A stretch of 64,000 nucleotides of DNA. It comes from Pedococcus sp. 5OH_020 (GTDB taxonomy: Bacteria > Actinomycetota > Actinomycetes > Actinomycetales > Dermatophilaceae). Below are positions 8,479 to 15,875 of the stretch, in pieces (positions within the stretch are counted from its first letter, which is position 1; the number at the start of each line of letters is the position of its first letter). The notes beneath the pieces are model-generated. The model did no database searches. It was not told where the DNA came from and worked only from the letters and a program-made list of their open reading frames with translations. The stretch spans positions 485,769 through 549,768 of the forward strand of contig NZ_JAPYZV010000001.1 of assembly GCF_027812955.1 (NCBI RefSeq), written 5' to 3'. The position numbers and the translations under genes are program-made.

Positions 8479-9521
8479 GCGGTCGACCGGACCGTGCCCC
8501 ATTGGCGGATGGCGGACCGGGCGATGGCCCAGTACACGGACAGGGCCGCGTTGACGAACGACATCCCGGGGGGTGGCTCGATCATCGGTGGGTCGATCCT
8601 GGCCGACATCAGCCCAGCGATCACCTCGTCCGAGACCCGCAGGCCCTGCTGCACCTTGGCCCGTCGGGCGCGCAGGAGCGGGACGTTGCGCACGAGCCAC
8701 CACCATGCTCGCAGTTTCTGGGGCGCCCAGCCCTGGAGCAACGCCATGACCAGCAGCGCTGGTTCGACCACCAGGAGCGCCGGTAGCACGGTACGGAGAA
8801 TGACCGCCGGATAGTCGGTCAGCACGGTCAGCAGACGGTTACGCTCGACCAGGTACATCTTCCGAGGGTTCCGGGAGAACTCGTAGTAGTGGTCCGCAGT
8901 GGCCGTGGGCACGTACTCCACCGCCAGGCCGGACATCCAGCAGCGCAGGCTCAGGTCCGTGTCCTCGTGGTACGCGAAGTACGCGGGGTCGAAGCCCCCC
9001 AAGGCGTCCCAGACAGGGCGTCGCACCGCGAAGAACCCGCCAGTGGCGACGGGGATGGGGCCGGGCTGGGCGTGGTCCTCGGCAGGCTCGCCACAGCCCC
9101 CTGCCCACGTCACGCCGGTGAACTGCAGGGGGTTTCCCGCGGCGTTGACCAGATGTGGCTGGTCCGCGAGCCGCAGACACCCGCCCGCGATGCCCACGCC
9201 GTCCACCTCGAGGGCGGCGACGAGCGGAGCCAGCGAACCCGGCCGCACGATGGCGTCCGAGTTGACGAACACGAGCACGTCGCGGGTTGCCTTCTGGGCC
9301 GCAAGGTTGCAGCCCCCCGCGAACCCGAGGTTCACGCCCTCCCCGATCCGGATCACCCCGTCCGGGAGCTCGGGGCGATCCACCGTCCCCTCCTCGATGC
9401 CGTTGTCCACGAGGATCAGCTCGTCCTCCTCGCGCAGCTCTCGGTCGAGGGCGCTCAGGCACGCCGTGAGATGTGGCTCGACCCCGTACCCGAGCACGAT
9501 GACGGAGATCGCGGTTCCCAC
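8475..9521 (-). CDS. Family 2 glycosyltransferase (rhamnosyltransferase-like)
   Basis: Cytoplasmic GT-A glycosyltransferase of 348 residues. The N-terminal nucleotide-sugar domain shows SVIVLGYG, ILVDNG, the NLGFAGGCN loop, the VNSDAI metal-binding motif and the HEDTDLSLRCW acceptor/catalytic segment, a combination typical of dTDP-rhamnosyl and galactofuranosyl transferases. A hydrophobic stretch near residue 240 (LRTVLPALLVVEPALLVMALL) probably anchors it. The GTG start has AAGGAGAG ten nucleotides upstream. It leads a two-gene operon with the flippase. The sugar is not readable from the sequence. Confidence 0.85.
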   Translation of the reverse strand: MGTAISVIVLGYGVEPHLTACLSALDRELREEDELILVDNGIEEGTVDRPELPDGVIRIGEGVNLGFAGGCNLAAQKATRDVLVFVNSDAIVRPGSLAPLVAALEVDGVGIAGGCLRLADQPHLVNAAGNPLQFTGVTWAGGCGEPAEDHAQPGPIPVATGGFFAVRRPVWDALGGFDPAYFAYHEDTDLSLRCWMSGLAVEYVPTATADHYYEFSRNPRKMYLVERNRLLTVLTDYPAVILRTVLPALLVVEPALLVMALLQGWAPQKLRAWWWLVRNVPLLRARRAKVQQGLRVSDEVIAGLMSARIDPPMIEPPPGMSFVNAALSVYWAIARSAIRQWGTVRSTA

Positions 9522-9646
9522 GCGGAGCTCTCCTTAAGGTGACGGACTTCAGCAGCCTCAAGGGTGACGGACCTCGGCAACGCTGGCCCGCAGCAGCTCA
9601 CTGTCGGCGCGCCGCGCGTCACGCCGGAGTGTGCGAGGGCAGAACG

Positions 9647-9668
9647 TACAGACTGTGGGCAGTCTGTA
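9647..9668. promoter_or_regulatory. 9-bp perfect inverted repeat overlapping a -10-like box
   Basis: TACAGACTG, a TGGG spacer and CAGTCTGTA form a perfect 9-bp inverted repeat between two divergent glycosyltransferase genes. The right arm runs into TAGGAT (9667-9672), a good actinobacterial -10. A repressor bound here would block transcription; this is inference. Confidence 0.4.
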
Positions 9669-9733
9669 GGATACGTGCACACGGGCCTGGGCCGGAACCG
9701 GCGTCGCGCTGAAGGCGTGCAGTGGATGCCCAC

Positions 9734-9766
9734 GGTCCACGGCCGGCCAAGGGTCCACGGACGGCC
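9734..9766. repeat. 15-bp imperfect direct repeat upstream of a GT2 gene
   Basis: GGTCCACGGCCGGCC (9734-9748) recurs as GGTCCACGGACGGCC (9752-9766) with one mismatch, in the 5' leader just before the GT2 gene. The function is not apparent. Confidence 0.5.
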
Positions 9767-9786
9767 CAGGACGGAGACGAGGTTCG

Positions 9787-10485
9787 ATGCAGGCGAACAG
9801 CGACACCTGGGTCGTTGTCCCCACCTTCAACGAAGTCACGGTCGTTCGTGAGGTCCTGCACGAGCTGCAGGAGTCATTCGCCAACGTCGTCGCCGTCGAT
9901 GACGCCAGCACGGACGGGTCCGCCATGGAGATCCTGGCCTCGGGAGCGCATCTCGTGCGGCATCCCTTCAACATGGGTGCCGGCGGTGCCCTGCAGACGG
10001 GCGTGCACTTCGCGCTCCTGGACCCGCAGGCCCGCTTCATCGTCACCTTCGACGCGGACGGCCAGCACCGCGTCGAGGACGCTGTCAGCATGGTGGAGCG
10101 CCTCCGGACGGGCGAGGAGGACATCCTGTTGGGGTCGCGGTTCCTGGGCACGGCGACCAACATGAGGGCGAGCCGCCGGGCGCTGCTTCGGGCGGCACGC
10201 GTGTTCGAGCGCGCTGCTTCGGGCATCTCCCTCACCGACGCTCACAACGGCCTCCGGGCGTTCAGCCGGCGGTTCGCCGAGGTTCTCGACCTGAGCGTCC
10301 CTGACATGGGGTGGGCCAGCGAGTTCCTGGCGCGGATCGCCGAGAGCGGCCTGCGGTGTGCGGAGGTGCCCGTCACGGTGCAGTACACCGACTACTCGAT
10401 GTCCAAGGGACAGTCCTCGATCAACTCGGTCAACATCGGGGTCGATGTGGTGCTCGACAGGATGCTGCGGGGGCAACGCCGATGA
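9787..10485 (+). CDS. Family 2 glycosyltransferase, dolichol-phosphate-mannose-synthase-like
   Basis: A 232-residue single-domain GT-A enzyme. It shows WVVVPTFNE, VAVDDASTDG, the NMGAGGALQTG loop and the FDADGQH metal-binding motif. Such enzymes usually load a sugar from a nucleotide donor onto a polyprenyl phosphate or a lipid-linked glycan. The ATG follows GGACGGAGACGAGG. Its last codons overlap the DUF2304 gene (ATGA). GT2 plus DUF2304 is a recurrent pair in surface-glycan loci, where the small membrane protein probably tethers or assists the enzyme (inference). Confidence 0.85.
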   Translation: MQANSDTWVVVPTFNEVTVVREVLHELQESFANVVAVDDASTDGSAMEILASGAHLVRHPFNMGAGGALQTGVHFALLDPQARFIVTFDADGQHRVEDAVSMVERLRTGEEDILLGSRFLGTATNMRASRRALLRAARVFERAASGISLTDAHNGLRAFSRRFAEVLDLSVPDMGWASEFLARIAESGLRCAEVPVTVQYTDYSMSKGQSSINSVNIGVDVVLDRMLRGQRR

Positions 10486-10901
10486 CCTGGATCAAGATCG
10501 TCCTCATCGCGAGCTTCATGGGCATCTTGGTGGTGCTGTTCCGCAACAGGCATGGGGTCGCGCTTCGGGCTTGGTCCAGGCTGGCGGCCATCACGCTCTT
10601 CGCTGCGGCCGTGGTCTCCATTGCTGATCCGAACATCCCCCAATGGGCGGCCGAGAGGCTGGGCGTCAGCCGGGGGACGGACCTCATCCTGTACCTCCTG
10701 GTCGTCGTCTTCGCCATCACGACCCTGGGCCTGTTCTTCAGGATCCGGGAGAACGAGAACCGCGTTCGTCAGCTGGCCCGCGCACTGGCCATCTCGGAGG
10801 CCATCCGACGGGAGGAGACGAAGACCGATGGGCTGGCGGCCCGGGAGAACGCGACGCGGGACACGGAGCCTGTCACGCCGCGCGACCGCGCCGCCTCGTG
10901 A
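10482..10901 (+). CDS. DUF2304 domain membrane protein
   Basis: A 139-residue protein of the DUF2304 family, function unknown. Three hydrophobic segments (about 4-20, 33-47, 66-86) are followed by a charged, probably cytoplasmic helix (RIRENENRVRQLARAL) and a polar tail. It is translationally coupled to the preceding GT2 gene by ATGA, which is the usual context of this family. Its 3' end overlaps the convergent methyltransferase gene by 29 bp. Confidence 0.8.
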   Translation: MTWIKIVLIASFMGILVVLFRNRHGVALRAWSRLAAITLFAAAVVSIADPNIPQWAAERLGVSRGTDLILYLLVVVFAITTLGLFFRIRENENRVRQLARALAISEAIRREETKTDGLAARENATRDTEPVTPRDRAAS

Positions 10902-11541
10902 GGCCGCGCTCAGTCGTCGGCGAAGCGTCCGCTCGTCTCGCCACGACGACGAACTCGTTGTAGGCGAACACCTTTCCGACCGGGCGCGGGAAGGGGAACG
11001 AGTACGAGCGCGTGACGACGAAGCCCAGGCGTGCGGCGTGGTCCGCCAGCGTCGCGGCATCGACGAACCGCACGTGAGTGGCGTCACTGCGGTAGCCGAC
11101 CTCCTGCGGCGTGATGAGTACGAGGCGCCCGTGCGTCCGCAGGAACGGCACGTACTCCCGAACCAGGTCCTCGGCGACGTCGCGCTCGAGGTGTTCCATC
11201 ACGTGGGCCAGCAGGAGCGAGTCGAACGTGCCCTCTCGGGCTTCGGGCGAGGCCCGGAAGTCCTCCGGAAGGTAGGCGGTCACCCCACGGGCCCTTGCCA
11301 CGGCGATCGAGTGGGCGTTGTGGTCGACGCCCACTCCGTTGCCATCGAGGTGCTGGAGGTTGCGACCGATGCCGCACCCGATGTCCAGCACCCGACCGAG
11401 GTTCAGACGCCGAAGGTTCCAGCGGTAGGGGGCCTGGACGTCGAGGGCGCGTTTCCAGGCCGCCCCCTGCAAGCGCTGCAGTCGCTCGGCGTACTGGGCG
11501 CCTGAGGTCTCCGAGCCGTGTCCTCTGTCGTTCGCTGCCAC
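10873..11541 (-). CDS. Class I SAM-dependent methyltransferase
   Basis: Rossmann-fold methyltransferase with motif I VLDIGCGIGRN and the acidic loop GVGVDHN that binds the SAM ribose, then LLLAHVMEHLE and a motif III-like GRLVLITPQ. GTG 11541 (222 residues) is preferred: GAGGGTA lies 4-5 nt upstream and a TATTCT -10 sits at 11610-11605 on the same strand. ATG 11616 would overlap that -10. The substrate is unknown; position beside glycosyltransferases suggests a lipid-linked or nucleotide sugar (inference). Tail-to-tail overlap with the DUF2304 gene is 29 bp. Confidence 0.8.
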   Translation of the reverse strand: MAANDRGHGSETSGAQYAERLQRLQGAAWKRALDVQAPYRWNLRRLNLGRVLDIGCGIGRNLQHLDGNGVGVDHNAHSIAVARARGVTAYLPEDFRASPEAREGTFDSLLLAHVMEHLERDVAEDLVREYVPFLRTHGRLVLITPQEVGYRSDATHVRFVDAATLADHAARLGFVVTRSYSFPFPRPVGKVFAYNEFVVVARRADASPTTERGLTRRRGRAA

Positions 11542-11811
11542 GCTACCCTCATCGGTCTTCTCGGCTGCTGGGCGTTGGGGCGCCTCGGTTGTCGCTGCTG
11601 CTGCAGAATAAGCCATCGCACGCGGCCATCGCCGACCGTCTGGGCGTGGCTGGTCCGAGCCGGCTGACCGTGTGCCCGGTCGTCCGTTCGGATGAGTGCA
11701 TGGGCTCCGTTCGGTCGCGCTGGGCCGACAGCCGATCCGCGCCTGATCCTTCTCCCTAGGGTGGCAGTGTCTCACCGATCAGCTTTCGAACAGGGGAGGA
11801 CAGGGACTCAC

Positions 11812-13686
11812 ATGGTGTTGTCGGCTACCCCGGCGGAGCTCGACCAGCTGCCTGGAGGGGGCGGTCAGCTGACGCTGCAGCATCAGAGGCGGCCGCACCT
11901 CGCGACAGCACGGCTGTCCAGGACCTGGTCCACCTGGCTGCTCACGGGTCTCACCGTGGCTTCGTGCCTGGCCGGCTGGGAGATCGTCACCCTCGTGCTC
12001 CTCATCACACTCGTGGCTGTCGCGTTGTCCGGGCGGCGCTCGGTCGTAGCGTGTGTGCCTTCGGCCCTGGTGTTCGTAGTCGTTGCCACGATCGTGGCGT
12101 GGTCCCTCGTTTCGGTGTGGGGCTATGGGCCGTTCTCGTCACGGACGGGCGCTCAGGTGCTGCTGGTGGCGATGACGGGCGCGTCCTCGCTGCTGTCCTT
12201 GTCACGGCGTTCATCGGCGCAGGTGCGGGTGGCGTCTCGGTCGGAGGCCGTGGTCTGCCTCCCTGCACTCGTCCTCGCTGGCTACTCGATGGCCGCGAAC
12301 GTCCTGCTTCCCCTGCCCGCGGCGGCGGGGTGGTTCCTCAGCAGCATCGACAACACCTCCCACCTGCTCTTCGCCTCAGAGCTACGGCACGTCGGGAGTC
12401 TGAGCTATGACGGGTACCCGTACCCGCTGGGATGGCATGCACTCGTTGCCACCTTGATGAGCGCATCCGGGGCGCAGACGCAGGGGCCGGCCGGACTGCT
12501 TGCGTCCGTACGGCTCACCAGCGTGTTGGTGTGGGGGCTTTACGCCGTTCTGGTCCTCGCGATGTCCCTATGCGCCCTGCACCTCGCGCGAGGGCTGGGC
12601 CTTCGGGACAGGGCGGCGCTGGGTGTCGGCCTGCTCACTGGCGCCACCATGCTGACCCCCAGCTTCTTCGTCTTCACCATGGCACTGGGCTTCCAGACGA
12701 CGATCCTGTTGGCGCTCGTTCTGGTCGTGGCTGCGCAGGAAGGGAGCAGGCGGGCTTCACACTGGCCGGCGTTCCTGACGGGGTGCGCTGCACTGGTGGC
12801 CGTGGCACACACGTGGCAGATGGCCCTCCCCATCGCGATGGTCCCATGGGTGACGTCCGGTGCGGCGCTGTGGCGCCGTGGACGCCCCGGCGTCCAGAGG
12901 CCGGGGATCCTCGCGACCGGCGCGGTGGCGGTCCTCCTGGCCTGGAGCCCGATGTGGGCTGTGTTGACGCAGTTCGGGCTCGGACATGCGTCCGTCCCCG
13001 GGGCGATCGCCAAGCCCCCCGTCTACTGGCTCACCGCGGGGGCTATCGGCGCAGTGGTCACCCTGAAGGGTCGCAAGCCTCAGGGGCTGGCCTGGATGCT
13101 GGCGGGTATGGCGGCGACGTCCTTGGTCACGGGGGTCCTCGTAGCGCAGGTCGTTCACACCTCCCTCGGCTCGTACTACCCGACCAAGATGACCTGGCAC
13201 GCAGCTGTGCTGGCAGTCCCTCTGGCGTGGACAGCTGTCGCACAGGTGAGCGACACGCTCAGGGCCAGGTCCGGGCCTGCAGCGGGGACCTGGCTCACCC
13301 CTAGGCGTGCGCTCATCAGCGGGCTCGCGGCGATGTTCGCCGTGCTCGCGGCACTGACTCCGTTCCTCGCGGCCTTCGGTCAGGGACCGAGGGCGAACGG
13401 CGCGATACTTCGCGCGGTGACCCGCCCGGCCGCGGCTGATGCGCAGGTGACCTGGAGGCTGGGTGTGAGTCCGCGAGGGGAGGTCATCGCGCGCATGCTG
13501 CTCGACTTCTACCATGTCGGCACCGGACGCCCGAGGACGCCGGGCGCTGAGTTCGACGTGGCGCAGAGCTGCGCTGTGCTCACGCTCAGCCGCCGACCGG
13601 CAGTCCTCACTGCCGCCTCCCAGGAGGACGTCTCCGAGCACTTCAGCTGCGCCCGAGCGGTGCGGGCCATCGACGCGAACCGCTGA
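11812..13686 (+). CDS. Large polytopic membrane protein (DUF6541-like, possible GT-C glycosyltransferase)
   Basis: A 624-residue membrane protein with about 12-14 hydrophobic segments and a hydrophilic C-terminal ~100 residues that includes two Cys (SCAVL, SCAR). A long loop after the fourth or fifth segment reads IDNTSHLLFASELRH and then YPYPLGWHALVA. An acidic residue in the first extracytoplasmic loop, as here (Asp in SSIDN), is typical of GT-C enzymes using polyprenyl-phosphate sugars. I did not recognise a closer family, so the enzymatic role is a suggestion. The ATG follows AGGGGAGGA with a TAGGGT -10 at 11757-11762. Confidence 0.7.
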   Translation: MVLSATPAELDQLPGGGGQLTLQHQRRPHLATARLSRTWSTWLLTGLTVASCLAGWEIVTLVLLITLVAVALSGRRSVVACVPSALVFVVVATIVAWSLVSVWGYGPFSSRTGAQVLLVAMTGASSLLSLSRRSSAQVRVASRSEAVVCLPALVLAGYSMAANVLLPLPAAAGWFLSSIDNTSHLLFASELRHVGSLSYDGYPYPLGWHALVATLMSASGAQTQGPAGLLASVRLTSVLVWGLYAVLVLAMSLCALHLARGLGLRDRAALGVGLLTGATMLTPSFFVFTMALGFQTTILLALVLVVAAQEGSRRASHWPAFLTGCAALVAVAHTWQMALPIAMVPWVTSGAALWRRGRPGVQRPGILATGAVAVLLAWSPMWAVLTQFGLGHASVPGAIAKPPVYWLTAGAIGAVVTLKGRKPQGLAWMLAGMAATSLVTGVLVAQVVHTSLGSYYPTKMTWHAAVLAVPLAWTAVAQVSDTLRARSGPAAGTWLTPRRALISGLAAMFAVLAALTPFLAAFGQGPRANGAILRAVTRPAAADAQVTWRLGVSPRGEVIARMLLDFYHVGTGRPRTPGAEFDVAQSCAVLTLSRRPAVLTAASQEDVSEHFSCARAVRAIDANR

Positions 13687-13718
13687 AGAGGGGCCCTGTC
13701 CCGGCGAGGCGCACGTCC

Positions 13719-15710
13719 CTACCAGCCGGTTCCCACCACCCGTCCCCGAGTCACGATGCCCTTCCCGGCGCCGTAGTAGATCCGCAGGGCGTTCGTGGAG
13801 TCGCTGCGCGCCAGCAGGTCGGGCTTGGCGTCGGGCGTCCAGCTGCCCGGCCCGATGATCGTGTCGAACTCGTTCATTCCTCTGGCCGCAAGGATCCGCG
13901 AGGTGATCCGGGTCTGGCTCGCGCCGGGGCCGGGGTAGACGTAGAGGTCTCCCGAGGTGGTGCGGCCCACGAGGTCGTCCCTGCCGTCTCCGGTGTAGTC
14001 GCCGCCGCCGGCGATCTCGTTGACGACGTACCAGCCGTTGCCGATCTCGAGGCGGGGGAGGAAGCCGCCGGTCCCGTTCCCGCCGAAGAGCCACAGGCGG
14101 CCGTCGTTGTCGTTGGCGACGATGTCGGGGAAGCCGTCACCGTTGAGGTCGCCTGCGGCCTTCACGTTGTCCATCCGGCCGAAGCCTGAGCCCACCTGGA
14201 CCCGCGTCGCGTACGGCGTGTGGTCTCGCGCGGAGCCGGGGTACAGGAACAGGGCACCGGTCCGGCGCTCGCGCGCCATCAGGTCGTCCTTGCCATCGCC
14301 GTCGAAGTCGCCGACGCCCATGACGCGGTCCATCGACTGCCAGCCCCAACCCACCACGCGAGGCGGGAGGAAGCCGCCGCTCGCACGGTTGCCGGGGTAC
14401 AGGCGCAGGGTGCCATCCCGGTCGATGCCGACGACGTCGCGGTTTCCGTCGCCGGTGGCGTCTCCGGCGGGGGAGAGCGAGTCGAAGCGGGGGAAGGGGC
14501 TCATCCGCGAGATCACCTTCGAGCGGATCGCGCCGAGCTGAGCGTAGAGCGCGTCACCGGGGCACTCCGTCGTTCCCATGTCGCGGTGACCGGAGATGGC
14601 GTTGTTCCCTTTGGTGTTGTAGTACGTCGTCCTGCGCGGGTCGACGCCGTGGATGGCGAACTTCCACGCGAACAGCTGGACGTAGGCCGCGATGACGACG
14701 TCCGGCGCCCGCGCCGTGTCATACGTGCCCAGCGCCGCCATGGCGAAGCCCTGGGCGTTGAACCCCGCGGTGTGCGCGCCGATGACGGCCCGGTCCACCC
14801 CGCCCTTGCGGCCCTCCCAGATCCGGCCGAAGCGGTCGACGATGAAGTTGTAGCCGATGTCGTCCCAGCCCCGGCTGTCGACGTGGAAGGCGTAGATGGA
14901 GCGGATCAGACCGGGGACGTCTGCCTGGCTGTACGTGTTGCTGTTGACGGTGTGATGGACGAAGGCGCCCTTGACGGTGCCGTACCCGGGCACGTCCCGG
15001 ACCTTCGACTCGTCGGCGCCCCACGCGGCCCTGCTGCGGATCGGCGGCCGGGGCGAGGTGGAAAGGCTCGTGGTCGCGGTCGGGACCAGGGCCAACGAGG
15101 GCTCGGCCGTGGTGCGGGGTGACGCGCCCGGGTCGACGAGATCGAGGCGCAGGTCGCGCGGTACCGCGCCGGAGCGGGTGTCGACGCGGACCTGTACCCC
15201 GTCGGAGCGGGCGCCCAGCAGCGGTGCGGTCGCCTGCCGCGACCGCATCCCCTCGGCGGTGCCCGGGTCGGGGGCGTGTTCGTCGACCTCGCTAGCCAGC
15301 GCGAACCAGCCGGTCCAGCGGCCGTTGCTCCGTGTGCGCGCGTACGCGACGAGGTCGTGCTCGCCCAGCGCCTGGTCCCAGGTCACGGCCACGAGCGAGA
15401 ACGGAGCGGTGTTCAGGGCGGTGGTGCTCACCGCGGGCGTCAGGCCCGCCGGCGCGCCGGCCAGGGTGCGGGCCCGGTCCGGCACAGCGGAGGGCCTGGC
15501 CCCGTGGCGCACGGACAGCGCCCGTGAGGTCAGGGGCACCGTACGCAAGGTCGTCCGGACGGGGGGTTGGGCGGTGGCGACGACGGCCTGGTGCTGGGCG
15601 CCGCCGCGCTCTGCCTGCGGTGAGGCGGTCGTCGCCGCCGCAGCGATGGCCACCGCCAGGGCGAGGAGGGAGTGCAGGGCACGTGCGAGGAGGGCAGACC
15701 TTTTGCTCAT
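13719..15710 (-). CDS. Secreted N-acetylmuramoyl-L-alanine amidase (Amidase_2/PGRP) with FG-GAP/VCBS repeat tail
   Basis: Cell-wall hydrolase that should cut the amide bond between muramic acid and the stem peptide. A signal peptide (1-31) starts at ATG 15710, preceded by a TAGGGT -10 (15753-15748, minus strand). A ~190-residue N-terminal region of unknown role is followed by the amidase domain (~225-405) with zinc-site residues in FVHHT (His252), GYNF (Tyr287), GHRD (His375) and ECPG (Cys383), all present. From ~410 to the end, repeats of ~50 residues carry the Ca-binding-type signature GDxxGDGxxD (for example GDFDGDGKDD). The same repeat type ends the divergent SpoIID-like gene, so the two may share a wall-targeting mode (inference). 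Confidence 0.88.
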   Translation of the reverse strand: MSKRSALLARALHSLLALAVAIAAAATTASPQAERGGAQHQAVVATAQPPVRTTLRTVPLTSRALSVRHGARPSAVPDRARTLAGAPAGLTPAVSTTALNTAPFSLVAVTWDQALGEHDLVAYARTRSNGRWTGWFALASEVDEHAPDPGTAEGMRSRQATAPLLGARSDGVQVRVDTRSGAVPRDLRLDLVDPGASPRTTAEPSLALVPTATTSLSTSPRPPIRSRAAWGADESKVRDVPGYGTVKGAFVHHTVNSNTYSQADVPGLIRSIYAFHVDSRGWDDIGYNFIVDRFGRIWEGRKGGVDRAVIGAHTAGFNAQGFAMAALGTYDTARAPDVVIAAYVQLFAWKFAIHGVDPRRTTYYNTKGNNAISGHRDMGTTECPGDALYAQLGAIRSKVISRMSPFPRFDSLSPAGDATGDGNRDVVGIDRDGTLRLYPGNRASGGFLPPRVVGWGWQSMDRVMGVGDFDGDGKDDLMARERRTGALFLYPGSARDHTPYATRVQVGSGFGRMDNVKAAGDLNGDGFPDIVANDNDGRLWLFGGNGTGGFLPRLEIGNGWYVVNEIAGGGDYTGDGRDDLVGRTTSGDLYVYPGPGASQTRITSRILAARGMNEFDTIIGPGSWTPDAKPDLLARSDSTNALRIYYGAGKGIVTRGRVVGTGW

Positions 15711-15875
15711 ACGACGTCCAGGGGAAGCGGGGACTTGACGGCACGCCACCCTACGACGTTTTCGCATCAATCCTTGCGTTTGGCTCGGGTCACCTCGGCC
15801 ATCGGCATACGATCACCGCATCACCCGCCCCCACGCGCCTGGCCTCGGACTCCGTCCGGGGCCGCCGGAGAAGTC

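Noticed and set aside
11617-11775. N-terminal extension of the methyltransferase to 11775 or ATG 11616
   Set aside because: The extension is Arg/Pro-rich, overlaps a TATTCT -10 and lacks a ribosome site; GTG 11541 has GAGGG at proper spacing.
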